Below are positions 23,101-34,300 of a stretch of 64,000 nt of DNA, in pieces. Every line of letters begins with the position of its first letter. The stretch's first letter is position 1. The notes under the pieces are model-generated. The model was not told where the DNA came from and did not search any database. It saw only the letters and a list, made by a program, of their open reading frames with translations. The translations under genes and the position numbers were made by a program. Origin of the DNA: Saccharina japonica (lineage: Eukaryota; Sar; Phaeophyceae; Laminariales; Laminariaceae); the NCBI GenBank assembly GCA_008828725.1, contig MEHQ01003953.1:41655-105654 (forward strand), given 5' to 3'.

Positions 23101-26100
23101 CCGCAAAGCCCTCCGAATACGCTGGGAACCCCTCCCCTCCCGCGGATCCGCCCCGTTCCCCGTATGGAGACTTGATTTTAGTATGAATATCTTTTATCTT
23201 GAAATTAGTATGGATTTTGGACCCTGGCCGCAAAGCCCTCCGAATACGCTGGGAACCCCTCCCCTCCCGCGGATCCGCCCCGTTCCCCGTATGGAGACTT
23301 GATTTTAGTATGAATATCTTTTATCTTGAAATTAGTATGGATTTTGGACCCTGGCCGCAAAGCCCTCCGAATACGCTGGGAACCCCTCCCCTCCCGCGGA
23401 TCCGCCCCGTTCCCCGTATGGAGACTTGATTTTAGTATGAATATCTTTTATCTTGAAATTAGTATGGATTTTGGACCCTGGCCGCAAAGCCCTCCGAATA
23501 CGCTGGGAACCCCTCCCCTCCCGCGGATCCGCCCCGTTCCCCGTATGGAGACTTGATTTTAGTATGAATATCTTTTATCTTGAAATTAGTATGGATTTTG
23601 GACCCTGGCCGCAAAGCCCTCCGAATACGCTGGGAACCCCTCCCCTCCCGCGGATCCGCCCCGTTCCCCGTATGGAGACTTGATTTTAGTATGAATATCT
23701 TTTATCTTGAAATTAGTATGGATTTTGGACCCTGGCCGCAAAGCCCTCCGAATACGCTGGGAACCCCTCCCCTCCCGCGGATCCGCCCCGTTCCCCGTAT
23801 GGAGACTTGATTTTAGTATGAATATCTTTTATCTTGAAATTAGTATGGATTTTGGACCCTGGCCGCAAAGCCCTCCGAATACGCTGGGAACCCCTCCCCT
23901 CCCGCGGATCCGCCCCGTTCCCCGTATGGAGACTTGATTTTAGTATGAATATCTTTTATCTTGAAATTAGTATGGATTTTGGACCCTGGCCGCAAAGCCC
24001 TCCGAATACGCTGGGAACCCCTCCCCTCCCGCGGATCCGCCCCGTTCCCCGTATGGAGACTTGATTTTAGTATGAATATCTTTTATCTTGAAATTAGTAT
24101 GGATTTTGGACCCTGGCCGCAAAGCCCTCCGAATACGCTGGGAACCCCTCCCCTCCCGCGGATCCGCCCCGTTCCCCGTATGGAGACTTGATTTTAGTAT
24201 GAATATCTTTTATCTTGAAATTAGTATGGATTTTGGACCCTGGCCGCAAAGCCCTCCGAATACGCTGGGAACCCCTCCCCTCCCGCGGATCCGCCCCGTT
24301 CCCCGTATGGAGACTTGATTTTAGTATGAATATCTTTTATCTTGAAATTAGTATGGATTTTGGACCCTGGCCGCAAAGCCCTCCGAATACGCTGGGAACC
24401 CCTCCCCTCCCGCGGATCCGCCCCGTTCCCCGTATGGAGACTTGATTTTAGTATGAATATCTTTTATCTTGAAATTAGTATGGATTTTGGACCCTGGCCG
24501 CAAAGCCCTCCGAATACGCTGGGAACCCCTCCCCTCCCGCGGATCCGCCCCGTTCCCCGTATGGAGACTTGATTTTAGTATGAATATCTTTTATCTTGAA
24601 ATTAGTATGGATTTTGGACCCTGGCCGCAAAGCCCTCCGAATACGCTGGGAACCCCTCCCCTCCCGCGGATCCGCCCCGTTCCCCGTATGGAGACTTGAT
24701 TTTAGTATGAATATCTTTTATCTTGAAATTAGTATGGATTTTGGACCCTGGCCGCAAAGCCCTCCGAATACGCTGGGAACCCCTCCCCTCCCGCGGATCC
24801 GCCCCGTTCCCCGTATGGAGACTTGATTTTAGTATGAATATCTTTTATCTTGAAATTAGTATGGATTTTGGACCCTGGCCGCAAAGCCCTCCGAATACGC
24901 TGGGAACCCCTCCCCTCCCGCGGATCCGCCCCGTTCCCCGTATGGAGACTTGATTTTAGTATGAATATCTTTTATCTTGAAATTAGTATGGATTTTGGAC
25001 CCTGGCCGCAAAGCCCTCCGAATACGCTGGGAACCCCTCCCCTCCCGCGGATCCGCCCCGTTCCCCGTATGGAGACTTGATTTTAGTATGAATATCTTTT
25101 ATCTTGAAATTAGTATGGATTTTGGACCCTGGCCGCAAAGCCCTCCGAATACGCTGGGAACCCCTCCCCTCCCGCGGATCCGCCCCGTTCCCCGTATGGA
25201 GACTTGATTTTAGTATGAATATCTTTTATCTTGAAATTAGTATGGATTTTGGACCCTGGCCGCAAAGCCCTCCGAATACGCTGGGAACCCCTCCCCTCCC
25301 GCGGATCCGCCCCGTTCCCCGTATGGAGACTTGATTTTAGTATGAATATCTTTTATCTTGAAATTAGTATGGATTTTGGACCCTGGCCGCAAAGCCCTCC
25401 GAATACGCTGGGAACCCCTCCCCTCCCGCGGATCCGCCCCGTTCCCCGTATGGAGACTTGATTTTAGTATGAATATCTTTTATCTTGAAATTAGTATGGA
25501 TTTTGGACCCTGGCCGCAAAGCCCTCCGAATACGCTGGGAACCCCTCCCCTCCCGCGGATCCGCCCCGTTCCCCGTATGGAGACTTGATTTTAGTATGAA
25601 TATCTTTTATCTTGAAATTAGTATGGATTTTGGACCCTGGCCGCAAAGCCCTCCGAATACGCTGGGAACCCCTCCCCTCCCGCGGATCCGCCCCGTTCCC
25701 CGTATGGAGACTTGATTTTAGTATGAATATCTTTTATCTTGAAATTAGTATGGATTTTGGACCCTGGCCGCAAAGCCCTCCGAATACGCTGGGAACCCCT
25801 CCCCTCCCGCGGATCCGCCCCGTTCCCCGTATGGAGACTTGATTTTAGTATGAATATCTTTTATCTTGAAATTAGTATGGATTTTGGACCCTGGCCGCAA
25901 AGCCCTCCGAATACGCTGGGAACCCCTCCCCTCCCGCGGATCCGCCCCGTTCCCCGTATGGAGACTTGATTTTAGTATGAATATCTTTTATCTTGAAATT
26001 AGTATGGATTTTGGACCCTGGCCGCAAAGCCCTCCGAATACGCTGGGAACCCCTCCCCTCCCGCGGATCCGCCCCGTTCCCCGTATGGAGACTTGATTTT

Positions 26101-28121
26101 AGTATGAATATCTTTTATCTTGAAATTAGTATGGATTTTGGACCCTGGCCGCAAAGCCCTCCGAATACGCTGGGAACCCCTCCCCTCCCGCGGATCCGCC
26201 CCGTTCCCCGTATGGAGACTTGATTTTAGTATGAATATCTTTTATCTTGAAATTAGTATGGATTTTGGACCCTGGCCGCAAAGCCCTCCGAATACGCTGG
26301 GAACCCCTCCCCTCCCGCGGATCCGCCCCGTTCCCCGTATGGAGACTTGATTTTAGTATGAATATCTTTTATCTTGAAATTAGTATGGATTTTGGACCCT
26401 GGCCGCAAAGCCCTCCGAATACGCTGGGAACCCCTCCCCTCCCGCGGATCCGCCCCGTTCCCCGTATGGAGACTTGATTTTAGTATGAATATCTTTTATC
26501 TTGAAATTAGTATGGATTTTGGACCCTGGCCGCAAAGCCCTCCGAATACGCTGGGAACCCCTCCCCTCCCGCGGATCCGCCCCGTTCCCCGTATGGAGAC
26601 TTGATTTTAGTATGAATATCTTTTATCTTGAAATTAGTATGGATTTTGGACCCTGGCCGCAAAGCCCTCCGAATACGCTGGGAACCCCTCCCCTCCCGCG
26701 GATCCGCCCCGTTCCCCGTATGGAGACTTGATTTTAGTATGAATATCTTTTATCTTGAAATTAGTATGGATTTTGGACCCTGGCCGCAAAGCCCTCNGGA
26801 GCCCTTGTATAATAAGGATTTACAACACACCTGTGGATTCATGTATCCGTGAGGTTTCAAAATGTACTCGTGTTTCGTTTCGCTTCAAAAACAAAAGTGT
26901 ACGGGTGGTGGTTCGTTTCAGGCCTTCTTGGGTAAATCACTCGCCTGCTGCGTGCTTGGCTCTGATGTGCCCCACTGCATTTGATGCCGATGACTTCGTG
27001 ATGCCGACGTACACGCCCTTCCCTGAGCTCGCCCGGCACTCAGGGCTTCCAAAACACGCGAAAACAACTTTCTTCGTAGAACGCTCCACCATCTTGACTC
27101 CGTACTTCCAGACCGAAGAGGTGGCTCGGTTTGGCTTGGGCACAACATCGTAGGCGTCTGGAGGCAGATACGCCGTAATCGCAGCTCTGACTCCATCACC
27201 TTCCTGCACATTCGTTCAGTTCAGAATACAGGTGTGTGTGGGGGGCAGAGGTCGGGTCGTTCGGTGAAACATCAACATTCAACCGTATCCTACGACGTGA
27301 TCCATTCGGTGAAACACGAGGCTCGCTCGTGTTTTTCTCGGAAAAGACAGCCAACATAAACAATGTATACCCGGACGCATGCTACGATAGAGGTGCACCA
27401 TGTTTTTTTTCCGAGCTCCCCACTTGAAGAGCTTCATACCTCACCGGAAGAATGAGAGAATGTGAGTTTTGTACGTACGTAAGAAGTCTAGCCAATCAGA
27501 TGAATGCAGCGATACATCGTAGTATGAATCGTAGCCCTCGGTACACACCTGGCTCATTGCGTAGTTGTGACCAGCACGTGATAGCGCAGTGCAGCAGAGT
27601 CAGAGCTACAAGTCCAAGGTGTGATAATAGACTAGTTTTGAGTTCGAGCATTGCGCGGGCGAGTGTGCCATGAGGTTTGAGTGCTTGATGGCTTGAGGAA
27701 CTCGCGAGGCGATATATTTGCGTATCATATGATATTCGTACGTTTTTGGGGGAAACAAAAATGATACCAGATGAACAATCTCATGACCCAAGCATAGTCG
27801 GAAACATATTTTCAACACAATAATAAAAGCTGGACGATTTTGGGTTAAGGAACCCTATCGATCAGAAAATGATTCAGCCGGAAATTGCTACTGTACCTCG
27901 ATCGTAGCACGCGTCCCCGATGACATGTGCCGACCAACGCTATCATTTCTCGGTTTGAACGCGTATTCGACAGCTGAGTAGCAGTGCCTTAGCTTTTACT
28001 CAATTCGAGCACACAAACGAACGGGACGACAGAGAACGATACATGTATGTGTTGAACGCACCTCTAAAGCAGCTTCGTTGTCGTCGACTACCACTGGTGC
28101 TGCTGCTGACGATGCGCTTGC

Positions 28122-28173
<52 letters not shown>

Positions 28174-28346
28174 GACCCACTTCCTCCGTCAGCTTGCGAG
28201 ATATTTGCGTCGGCATTGGCAGCTGACATGTAGCCCAAGCGTGTTATGATAGTTGCCGCGAGGTGTGGTGTGGTGTGCGTGTAGTGTGGATGTGGTAGTG
28301 TAGCTGTTTCTGAATCTATAGCGGTCAGATCAACGATCCCATCCAA
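18872..28346 (-). CDS. hAT transposase gene (six recognised exons)
   Basis: Cut-and-paste transposase acting on the element's own ends. Exons in order: 28346-28062, 27203-26941, about 22018-21626, 21379-21099, 20740-20630, 20173-18872; about 876 residues. Domains: poly-Ala N-terminus, BED zinc finger (exon 2), DLWVD with the first catalytic Asp (exon 3), SDAGSD with the second Asp and a WCVCHMINCAL segment (exon 4), hAT dimerisation domain with ERDFSDAG (exon 6). GT-AG sites and phases agree at every junction except exon 2 to exon 3, whose intron holds the 127-bp array. The start may be M at 28346 or at 28229. No internal stop in the exons. Confidence 0.85.
20630..20740 (-). CDS. hAT transposase exon 5
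   Basis: 111 nt between AG (20742-20741) and GTGAGT (20629-20624), phase 0 on both sides. Reads ACGTHVDPAKSHNPEARKVI, then AVVKKVAEHIRTSPRAS, which fills the helical region expected between the CxxH segment and the RW motif of hAT transposases. Confidence 0.8.
21099..21379 (-). CDS. hAT transposase exon 4, second catalytic Asp region
   Basis: Acceptor CCCCAG at 21380, donor GAG|GTGCTT at 21098. Reads TRLFYVDRNWTLKSRLIAVR through LFSATSDAGSDVKRL and WEWCVCHMINCALVE. The second Asp and the C-x-H-x-x-N-C segment match the hAT core order. Joined to exon 3 it restores KYIGTRLFYVD. Confidence 0.88.
21626..22018 (-). CDS. hAT transposase exon 3, first catalytic Asp
   Basis: Donor ATCG|GTGAGTAT at 21625. 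Contains MYTEDHPRFLAMSWVKGHVI, NNFPVTAVNSRAVKHKIVEM and LLHLNLDLWVDKFSSLKYIG, in which DLWVD carries the first catalytic Asp. The acceptor may be at 22018 or 22015 and neither joins exon 2 in frame, so a small exon may be missing or lost in the satellite-bearing intron. Confidence 0.88.
22797..26797 (+). repeat. 127-bp satellite array, about 31 copies
   Basis: Unit of 127 bp with two related half-motifs (ACTTGATTTTAGTATGAATA and CTTGAAATTAGTATGGATTT) followed by a GC-rich part with GGGAACCCCTCCCCTCCCGC. The first two units (22797-23040) are diverged; from about 23040 all units appear identical. 127 is not a multiple of 3, and the repeated 76-codon frame is just the array read through. The array stops at an N (26797), so copy number is a minimum. 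It lies in the intron between transposase exons 2 and 3. Confidence 0.95.
26797..26797. other. Single-N assembly join at the satellite edge
   Basis: Interrupts the last satellite unit. The true array length is therefore unknown. Confidence 0.9.
26941..27203 (-). CDS. hAT transposase exon 2, BED zinc finger
   Basis: Acceptor GTGCAG at 27204; the most likely donor is GA|GTGATT at 26940, just before an in-frame TGA. Contains SSVWKYGVKMVERSTKKVVF, then ACFGSPECRA, then GITKSSASNAVGHIRAKHAA: the aromatic W-K-Y start, a C-x5-C pair and H-x4-H make a BED-type finger, the DNA-binding N-terminus of many hAT transposases. The C-x5-C spacing is wider than the usual C-x2-C. Confidence 0.82.
28062..28346 (-). 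CDS. hAT transposase exon 1, poly-Ala N-terminus
   Basis: Open from ATG at 28346 (MDGIVDL) with an internal ATG at 28229 (MSAANADANISQADGG). A (CTG)n tract at 28120-28171 encodes about 18 Ala. Donor GAG|GTGCGT at 28061, phase 0, agreeing with exon 2: EAALE joins EGDGVRAAI. The link rests on phase and position, so it is less certain than the other exons. Confidence 0.6.
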
Positions 28347-28349
28347 ACA

Positions 28350-28900
28350 AATTGCAGACCAGTGCAGACAGCTATTAATAGTGCTCCGAGAAGCTGAAAC
28401 AGCTGTCTGCAGACAGCTATTGTTCCGAGAAGTTACACAGCTTGCTGTCTGTAGACCGCTACGAGTTGTTCCGAGAAGCTGCGCAGCTAGCTGTCTACAG
28501 ACAGCTATTGTTCCGAGAAGCTGTGCAGCTACGAGTAGCTGCCTGCAGACAGCTATTGTTCCAAGAAGCTGTGCAGCAAGCTGCCTGCAGACAGCTACTA
28601 TTCCGACAAGCTGTGCAGCTAGCTGCCTGCAGACAGCTACTCTTCCGAGAAGCTGTGCAGCTAGCTGCCTGCAGACAGCTACTGTTTTGAGAAGGTGCGC
28701 AGCAAGCTGCCTGCAGACAGCAACCGTTTCGGGAAGCTGCGCAGCTACGTAGCTGCCTGCAGACAGTTACTGTTTTGAGAAAGTGCGCAGCTAGCTGCCT
28801 GCAGACAGCTACTGTTTCGGGAAGCTGCGCAGTTAGCTGTCTGCAGACAGCTACTGTTCCTAGAAGCTGTGCAGCTAGCTGCCTACAGACAGCTACAGGC
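28350..28900 (+). repeat. hAT right subterminal array, about 11 units
   Basis: Units match the left array (CTGCAGACAGCTATTGTTCC, GAGAAGCTGTGCAGCTAGCT) in the same orientation. Some palindromes are changed to GCAGCAAGCTGC or split as GCAGCTACGAGTAGCTGC. Confidence 0.85.
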
Positions 28901-28946
28901 CCTGGACAGCTCCGTATACACAGCTAATAGCGATAGCGGTTAGCGA

Positions 28947-29130
28947 TAGCTGTACAGGGTGTGAAAAATTCCAATATTGGAAAGTTTGGAATTTTAACAG
29001 AGGGCAAAATATTTGGAAGGCTTCGCATTCCAATATTTGGACTTTATTTTTGGAAAATATGGAAATCTAAAAAAATGCGCGAAAACAAATATTGGATTTT
29101 TAGGGGAAAAGTTGCTCGATAGGAACGACC
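28947..29130 (-). repeat. hAT terminal inverted repeat, right, with AATATT-rich insert
   Basis: TAGCTGTACAGGGTGTG (28947-28963) and the outer tip TTGCTCGATAGGAACGACC (29112-29130) mirror the left end. Between them are about 130 bp absent from the left end, with several CCAATATTTGG-like palindromes (28971-28980, 29030-29040). Confidence 0.8.
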
Positions 29131-29135
29131 CATAG
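29131..29135. repeat. Target-site duplication of hAT element, right (CATAG)
   Basis: CATAG immediately after the right terminus, equal to 17663-17667. Confidence 0.7.
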
Positions 29136-30500
29136 AGGACGAAATTTGAAAGAAAAGAAAAAATGGGCTGATACTACATATTATTAATAATCACTCGTAA
29201 AAAGAAATGCTCGCAGCAGTGAAGTTCGTAGTGAGGGCACAGGAGGATATGACGGGGGGAAAGAAGCGCTCAGCATTGACTAGCCCATGCCGACGATGTC
29301 CTGTGCAATAGGAGTTGCCTCCTAGGGGTGCAGGCGTGTCGCTGCTATGATACTCGTCCATCTAATAGTTGTCCTTTCCTTGCTATCGTTCTCACTCCAT
29401 CAAGAGCATACGAGTAGGTAGAATGTACAGAAGCCAAGGAGGCAAAAAGGGTACACTATGGAGGTACACGAAGCAGTGGTAGGCAGAGGGGAACCAAGCA
29501 AACTATTATTATTGCGGCTCCCCTAATCTACCATGGGCACCTCATTTGAGACGTGTAACATCACTTCTTCCAAGAACGATTAGAGCTCATACGTTCCCAC
29601 ATCTATACGTATGGACCCTATCACATTAGCCCACCCTGAATAGTCGTAGATGCAGAATACACGACGATCAGAAGATGTCAACAAAAAAAAAACTCGGAAA
29701 GGGGGCTTGAAGATGGGGCTGTTCGAAACTAAGAAGAGATGCCAGATCTGCCAGTCAACAACTACTGTACAGTACGTATTATGTGATATCATACACCAAA
29801 TCACGCGTTTTTGCTCATTTTGGGTCACACACTACAGCAGTGCCACTTGTTGTACGACAACAGCCTTTCAAACAACGTGCCCTTATACTCCCTGCCGCCA
29901 TCTGCTCGCTCGTCGTGTGCGAGAGAGGGAAAAGCGGGAAGAAGAGCAAAATATACGTGGTACTTGGTACTGGTATATATAACAAAGCCCACACATTGAC
30001 CGAAGGACAACAGACCGGGGCTCCTCTGTCTGTTTACCTGTCTTCACTTCCTTCTCGGGGAAACTTACGTGCCGTGCCTGGCTGTACTGACGGGCCGGGC
30101 GAGAGCAGGATGTACACGACACCTACAACTTACAGCAGTACATATCGGTCAAAGGGCGATCAGCCAGGTCTCCCCCGTTTGCTTTCCTCTCCTTAAGCAA
30201 GGACGCCCCAAGAAGTAAACGTTTGACCAACGCTCCCCAGGCGAGCCGGAACCCCCCCCCCCCCCGACATATCGTGACATAAGCTTCCACAGACACAAAC
30301 GTGGTGCACTGCCCGTTCAGACATGCACAACGGAGTCTATCTGCACGTTTCCAGTCATCGATTTCAACTGAGGTGAGGTATTCGGCCCTCCAACGGTTGA
30401 AGGAGAATCTTTGCGATCGTTTTTCACACATATCGCACGGCATTCGTGGGGGGCGGGGGTGAATGTTAACCATCCCCAACTCAGCGTATCACTTGACCTT
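29136..30500. other. Stretch without a supported gene
   Basis: Mixed-composition sequence; the open frames present lack splice support or domains. A C run lies at about 30250. Confidence 0.5.
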
Positions 30501-30504
30501 AGTG

Positions 30505-30566
30505 TGGCTTACCGTCATACGACTACGGCCATGCACGACATGAGAACACCCCCCCCCCCCCCCCCG
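30505..30566 (+). repeat. Dispersed repeat, subfamily A, tail-end fragment
   Basis: Keeps only the tail-proximal part (CATACGACTACGGCCATGCA, CGACATGAGAAC) and a 17-base C run. Such a 5'-truncated copy with an intact tail is typical of retroposed repeats. Confidence 0.75.
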
Positions 30567-30699
30567 GAGGGCCGAATCTGAAAAATAAAAAGTGTTGGCC
30601 ATGAGTTTGTTTCTTCTGGGCGCCTTTGCCTTTTACGTGATAATAAAGTTACGGGCTGGGTTGTACTGACGGACCGGGGGCCGGCCGGCCGCGTGCTCG

Positions 30700-30926
30700 G
30701 ACATCATACTCCGACGACATGGCGCATTTCCAGGATTTGTTGAGCAAGAACAGCACAAGGGTCCGTCGAAGATGTCCCGACAGCGGCACCCACCTGCGGG
30801 TACCGATTTTGTCGAGCAGAGAAGGACGGAAGAAATCGAGGTTGCAGTCGTTCGCCGTGGTCGACTTTTGGCACCCAGTGACCATGTGGGCGCTGTGGCT
30901 GGTTCGATAATAGCTCGCATTTTTCC
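30700..30926 (+). pseudogene. Coding remnant with PPAGTDFVE motif
   Basis: From ATG at 30772 the frame reads MSRQRHPPAGTDFVEQRRTE and continues with IEVAVVRRGRLLAPSDHVGA. It aligns with the arms of the 2.45-kb tandem units (MSQHWPPPEGTAFVEVEAKD ... DQVSA), so it is a diverged member of that family, cut off on the right by a SINE. Function unknown. Confidence 0.4.
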
Positions 30927-30930
30927 ATCG

Positions 30931-31275
30931 TCGTCCCGGTGGTCTAGTGGTACCCTCGAATGCTACTAAGAGTTGGTTTTGGAGTCCGAATCCCCGCGTG
31001 GATCGTACGTTTGAGTTCATTTGCAAAAACGAAAAACGGAATCAACTGCTGAGGGCGCCTGCTGCAACAACGTGGGTAGGCGCAATTTCGATGCGAGTCG
31101 AAGAGGGAAGAAAGGGCTGACGTCTTCTCGCGATAAAAACGCAAGGCACAAGCCGTAGTGGGGAGGAAGGAGAAGAGCCTGCTTTTTTGTGACCCCGGAT
31201 CTGAGTTACGCCTACAGTAGGAAGGAGAGAGAAAATAAGGGAGAAGACCACACATGGGCTGAAAAACGAACGCAA
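30931..31275 (+). mobile_element. tRNA-derived SINE, copy 1 (diverged)
   Basis: Head has an intact A-box-like TGGTCTAGTGG and a decayed B box (GAGTCCGAATCCC). The body shares CAAGCCGTAGTGGGG and GACCCCGGATCTGAGTTACG with the copies at 45029 and 55529. The A-rich tail is degraded. Confidence 0.7.
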
Positions 31276-31399
31276 CACCACGTACGGTACAGTACGTACG
31301 TAACTACATTAGGATCAGGTGTATTTTCAGGATCGTTCGATTGCAATGTCTCGTATTACTGTGTATACTGAGTACAATAATGGGGTTACTATGTACCGA

Positions 31400-34300
31400 A
31401 TTATGTGTTTCAAAGCGAAAGGACAACTTCGAGTGGTTGCGATGGCGAACGGCTTACTAAAATAACTTCAGTCGTGTTCATGTTACGTCGGTGGCTGGTG
31501 ATACGTTTCGACAATATTGCCATCCCGCGTTATGACAGCGCGCCTTTCTTCGCCCATGCCGTACTCTTCCCCTTGCGCCCCGGGGGTGAAATATTTTCGA
31601 TATCGCGGAGGTAAGCAGCCCTCCCCAAAAGTTATAAAGGTCGGGGCGGGTGATTGACACTTCTCCCAGATCTTTCCGACTTCCTGGTCGGACTCTCACC
31701 TCGGAGATAACTAAAACAAATTTGATTCAGAGGCGCAAGTAGTGGACGACCACGGTCGGACGAAGACGTGTTGTCATAGCGCGGAACTCGGAGTGATAAC
31801 AATGAAACTACAGCTCGGGGCATATCTTGGTTTCGTTTTTGAAACGCGGTGCAAGGATGGCGCTTCTACTAAACATTTTCAGTCAACCTGCTGTAGACGC
31901 CGTCACATGGCGTAATACAAACATTTGCAAGGCGCACTGACCAGACATGACGGGGTGGATGGTGTTGCAGTAAACACCGCAGCGCGGTTCGACTCCTGGA
32001 TCATGGGACTGTGAGCGTAATATCAGGGCGGGTCGCTGGTAATTTGGTTCCATAGCGGTCCTTAAAACAGCACGTGGTATTCCATGACTTATGCCATCAG
32101 GGGGCGGTAACTGAAAGTCTAGGGATCGCCTATCATACGTTATAGCTTTAACGGCGCCCTATCGCTCACGCCAGTAAGCACGCTAACACCTGATATACTT
32201 CAATACTACTTCAGCAGTGAATATACAGTGCACGGTTAGTTAAGGCGCGGTTATGAGATGGCCACAGAGAGGATTCGTCGCTTGGGGTTGAAACTGCTAC
32301 TGAGGACCTTTTAGACCTATACTCAAGCATTTGACTATACTGCTACTTGTCCTGCCGCTGCAGGTCGGTGTGTCGAAGCTGGTGTCTATCGAGGGCCAGA
32401 CTATTATATATCAGCAGAAAATAAAATAAAACAGCATGTCATACCAGGCGGTTTACCAACAGTATTTTGTAAGATGTTGAAACGATAACCAAAGCGCAGA
32501 GAGGGCTCGATAACGATGACGACACCGGTAACTTCGATAGTCCGGTTAACCCACGAACAGAGGCCACAGGGTATACGCCAACATGTTGTTGCTTTCTTTT
32601 TTTGTTTCCGCCTGGGATCATAGTGCCTCGCATCTGAACTTCAGAACAGGAGAACAGCGGAAGCACTAGTGCGTGCTGTGATGTGGCGTGCACCTCTCAC
32701 ATTGATATGTGACGCGTGATTGCGTGGTTCTATGCACTCGTTTTTTAAGGTTACCGAAAATATTATTAATAGTGTATCGAATATCTTATTGAAACATTGA
32801 TATAAACTTTCGAACGTCGAAAACAAAAGGTGCGATACATCGAACGACAAACGACACACCACAATTTCCCATGCGATAGCCATATATAGTAAATCCCCAA
32901 ATCATTACGAGTAGATTTCAAACTTTAGCCGGTCCCGGGTTGGTTGTTGTCTGCGCCCTTTATCGGAACCAGTGTGGGTCCAGAGCAGAGCCAGCTCACA
33001 AGAAAAGGCTGTGTGCCGTGGGTGCTGGGGGCTACTTGCAACGTCACAACTCCTGGGCTATTTGTGACAGCAGGAAAGAAACAACTGATTTATGGTTCCA
33101 GCGACCGCGATCAAAACAATTCATCGGCCGAATCGACCGTTTCGCCGGAATTTGTTTTAACACTGAGCGATTTTCCCACTAACCCTGACGTACAGATATT
33201 TGTTTGCTATGTGCTTTCGAGCAGCAAGCTCCTTTCCCTGGTTTGGGATTGTGCAGCGTGGACCCTAAGTCGTTCGTGAGCTTTCGACCCCAAATAGGCA
33301 GGAGCATGAAAAACGGGACAGAGCTCATGGAGTTCATCGCTTGTGAGGTGGGCCAGGAGGAAGCTTACTGCGCGTGCTGTGTGCGCGAAAAAAAGCGCGC
33401 GCACAATGCGCGCAGCAAGTGTCCTTCTGCACAACCTCGTAGGCGATTAACTCCATGCGCTTTATCTTCGCATTTCATGTTCCTGCCTACTTCGGACCGT
33501 AAACTTTCGTTCGGCCGCCAATGATGTATTTCGTTCATACTGTTACTCCGCGTTGTGATAGCGCACCTTCTTGCCGTGCGTGATTTTTCGCTGGTGCCTT
33601 CGGGGTGGAATCTCTTTGATATCTCGGAGGTAGAGGGCCCGGCCAGACAGCAGTCGTTCAGGTGGTCGGGGGTGCGGATTGCAACAACCGAATTTGTGCA
33701 TTGGGATCCGGTTGTTTCAATCGCCACCAAAGACCTCCGATACAACCGAGGTTATTATACGCATCCAAAAGAGAAAGAGGGCAATCACGCTTGTATCACG
33801 CTTGTATGAGAACACGTTGTCATAGCGCGGTGTGTGGCATGACACCAATGTAACCGCTCCAGGCATCTCTTGGGTTCCCTTTCTGAACCACATGGGGCAA
33901 GGATGGCGCTACCAGACCTTTAACCTAAGGTGATACTACAGTAGCACCGCAGTTTTCTGATTGGCCAATTTTTTATTCAGAGGTGGCATACTCAACATAT
34001 TTTAATGTTCGCTGATCAGTTGATGGGACTGCCAACACTGCAGAAAAAAACGCCGTCATGAGGCTCTACTCCTGGACAGTGGGGCTTAGAGCGACATACT
34101 ACGGTAGGTCGCTGACAACTCGGTGCCATAGCGGTCCTCGAAACAGCACGCGGCGCTTTATGGCTTACGCCACCAGAGGTCGACAAAGAACCGCAACTGG
34201 TAGCTCAGGGACCGCCTATCATACGTTATAGTGCGAGCGACTAAGCGTCTCCGTTGCCTGCTCTTACTATACTCGTGCCCAGTAGCCGTTTTTGTTCGAG

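Larger units (their letters stand above)
17668..29130 (-). mobile_element. 11.46-kb hAT DNA transposon, possibly autonomous
   Basis: Bounded by matching inverted termini (GGTCGTTCYTATCGAGCAA, 18 of 19 identical) and a 5-bp direct repeat CATAG. Inside each end is a second perfect inverted repeat (CACACCCTGTACAGCTA, 17704-17720 and 28947-28963), then an array of palindromic GCAGCTAGCTGC units. The minus strand encodes a split transposase with BED finger, catalytic core and dimerisation domain. hAT elements usually make 8-bp duplications; here I see 5. The interior also holds a 4-kb satellite array inside an intron and an N at 26797, so true length may be larger. Confidence 0.85.

Noticed and set aside
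22797..26797. CRISPR-like array
   Set aside because: The whole 127-bp unit is repeated without variable spacers, in a eukaryotic transposon intron.
22945..26852. Thirty or so identical 76-codon open frames, like a tandem gene family
   Set aside because: They are one 127-bp satellite read repeatedly; the period is not a multiple of three and the frames overlap each other.
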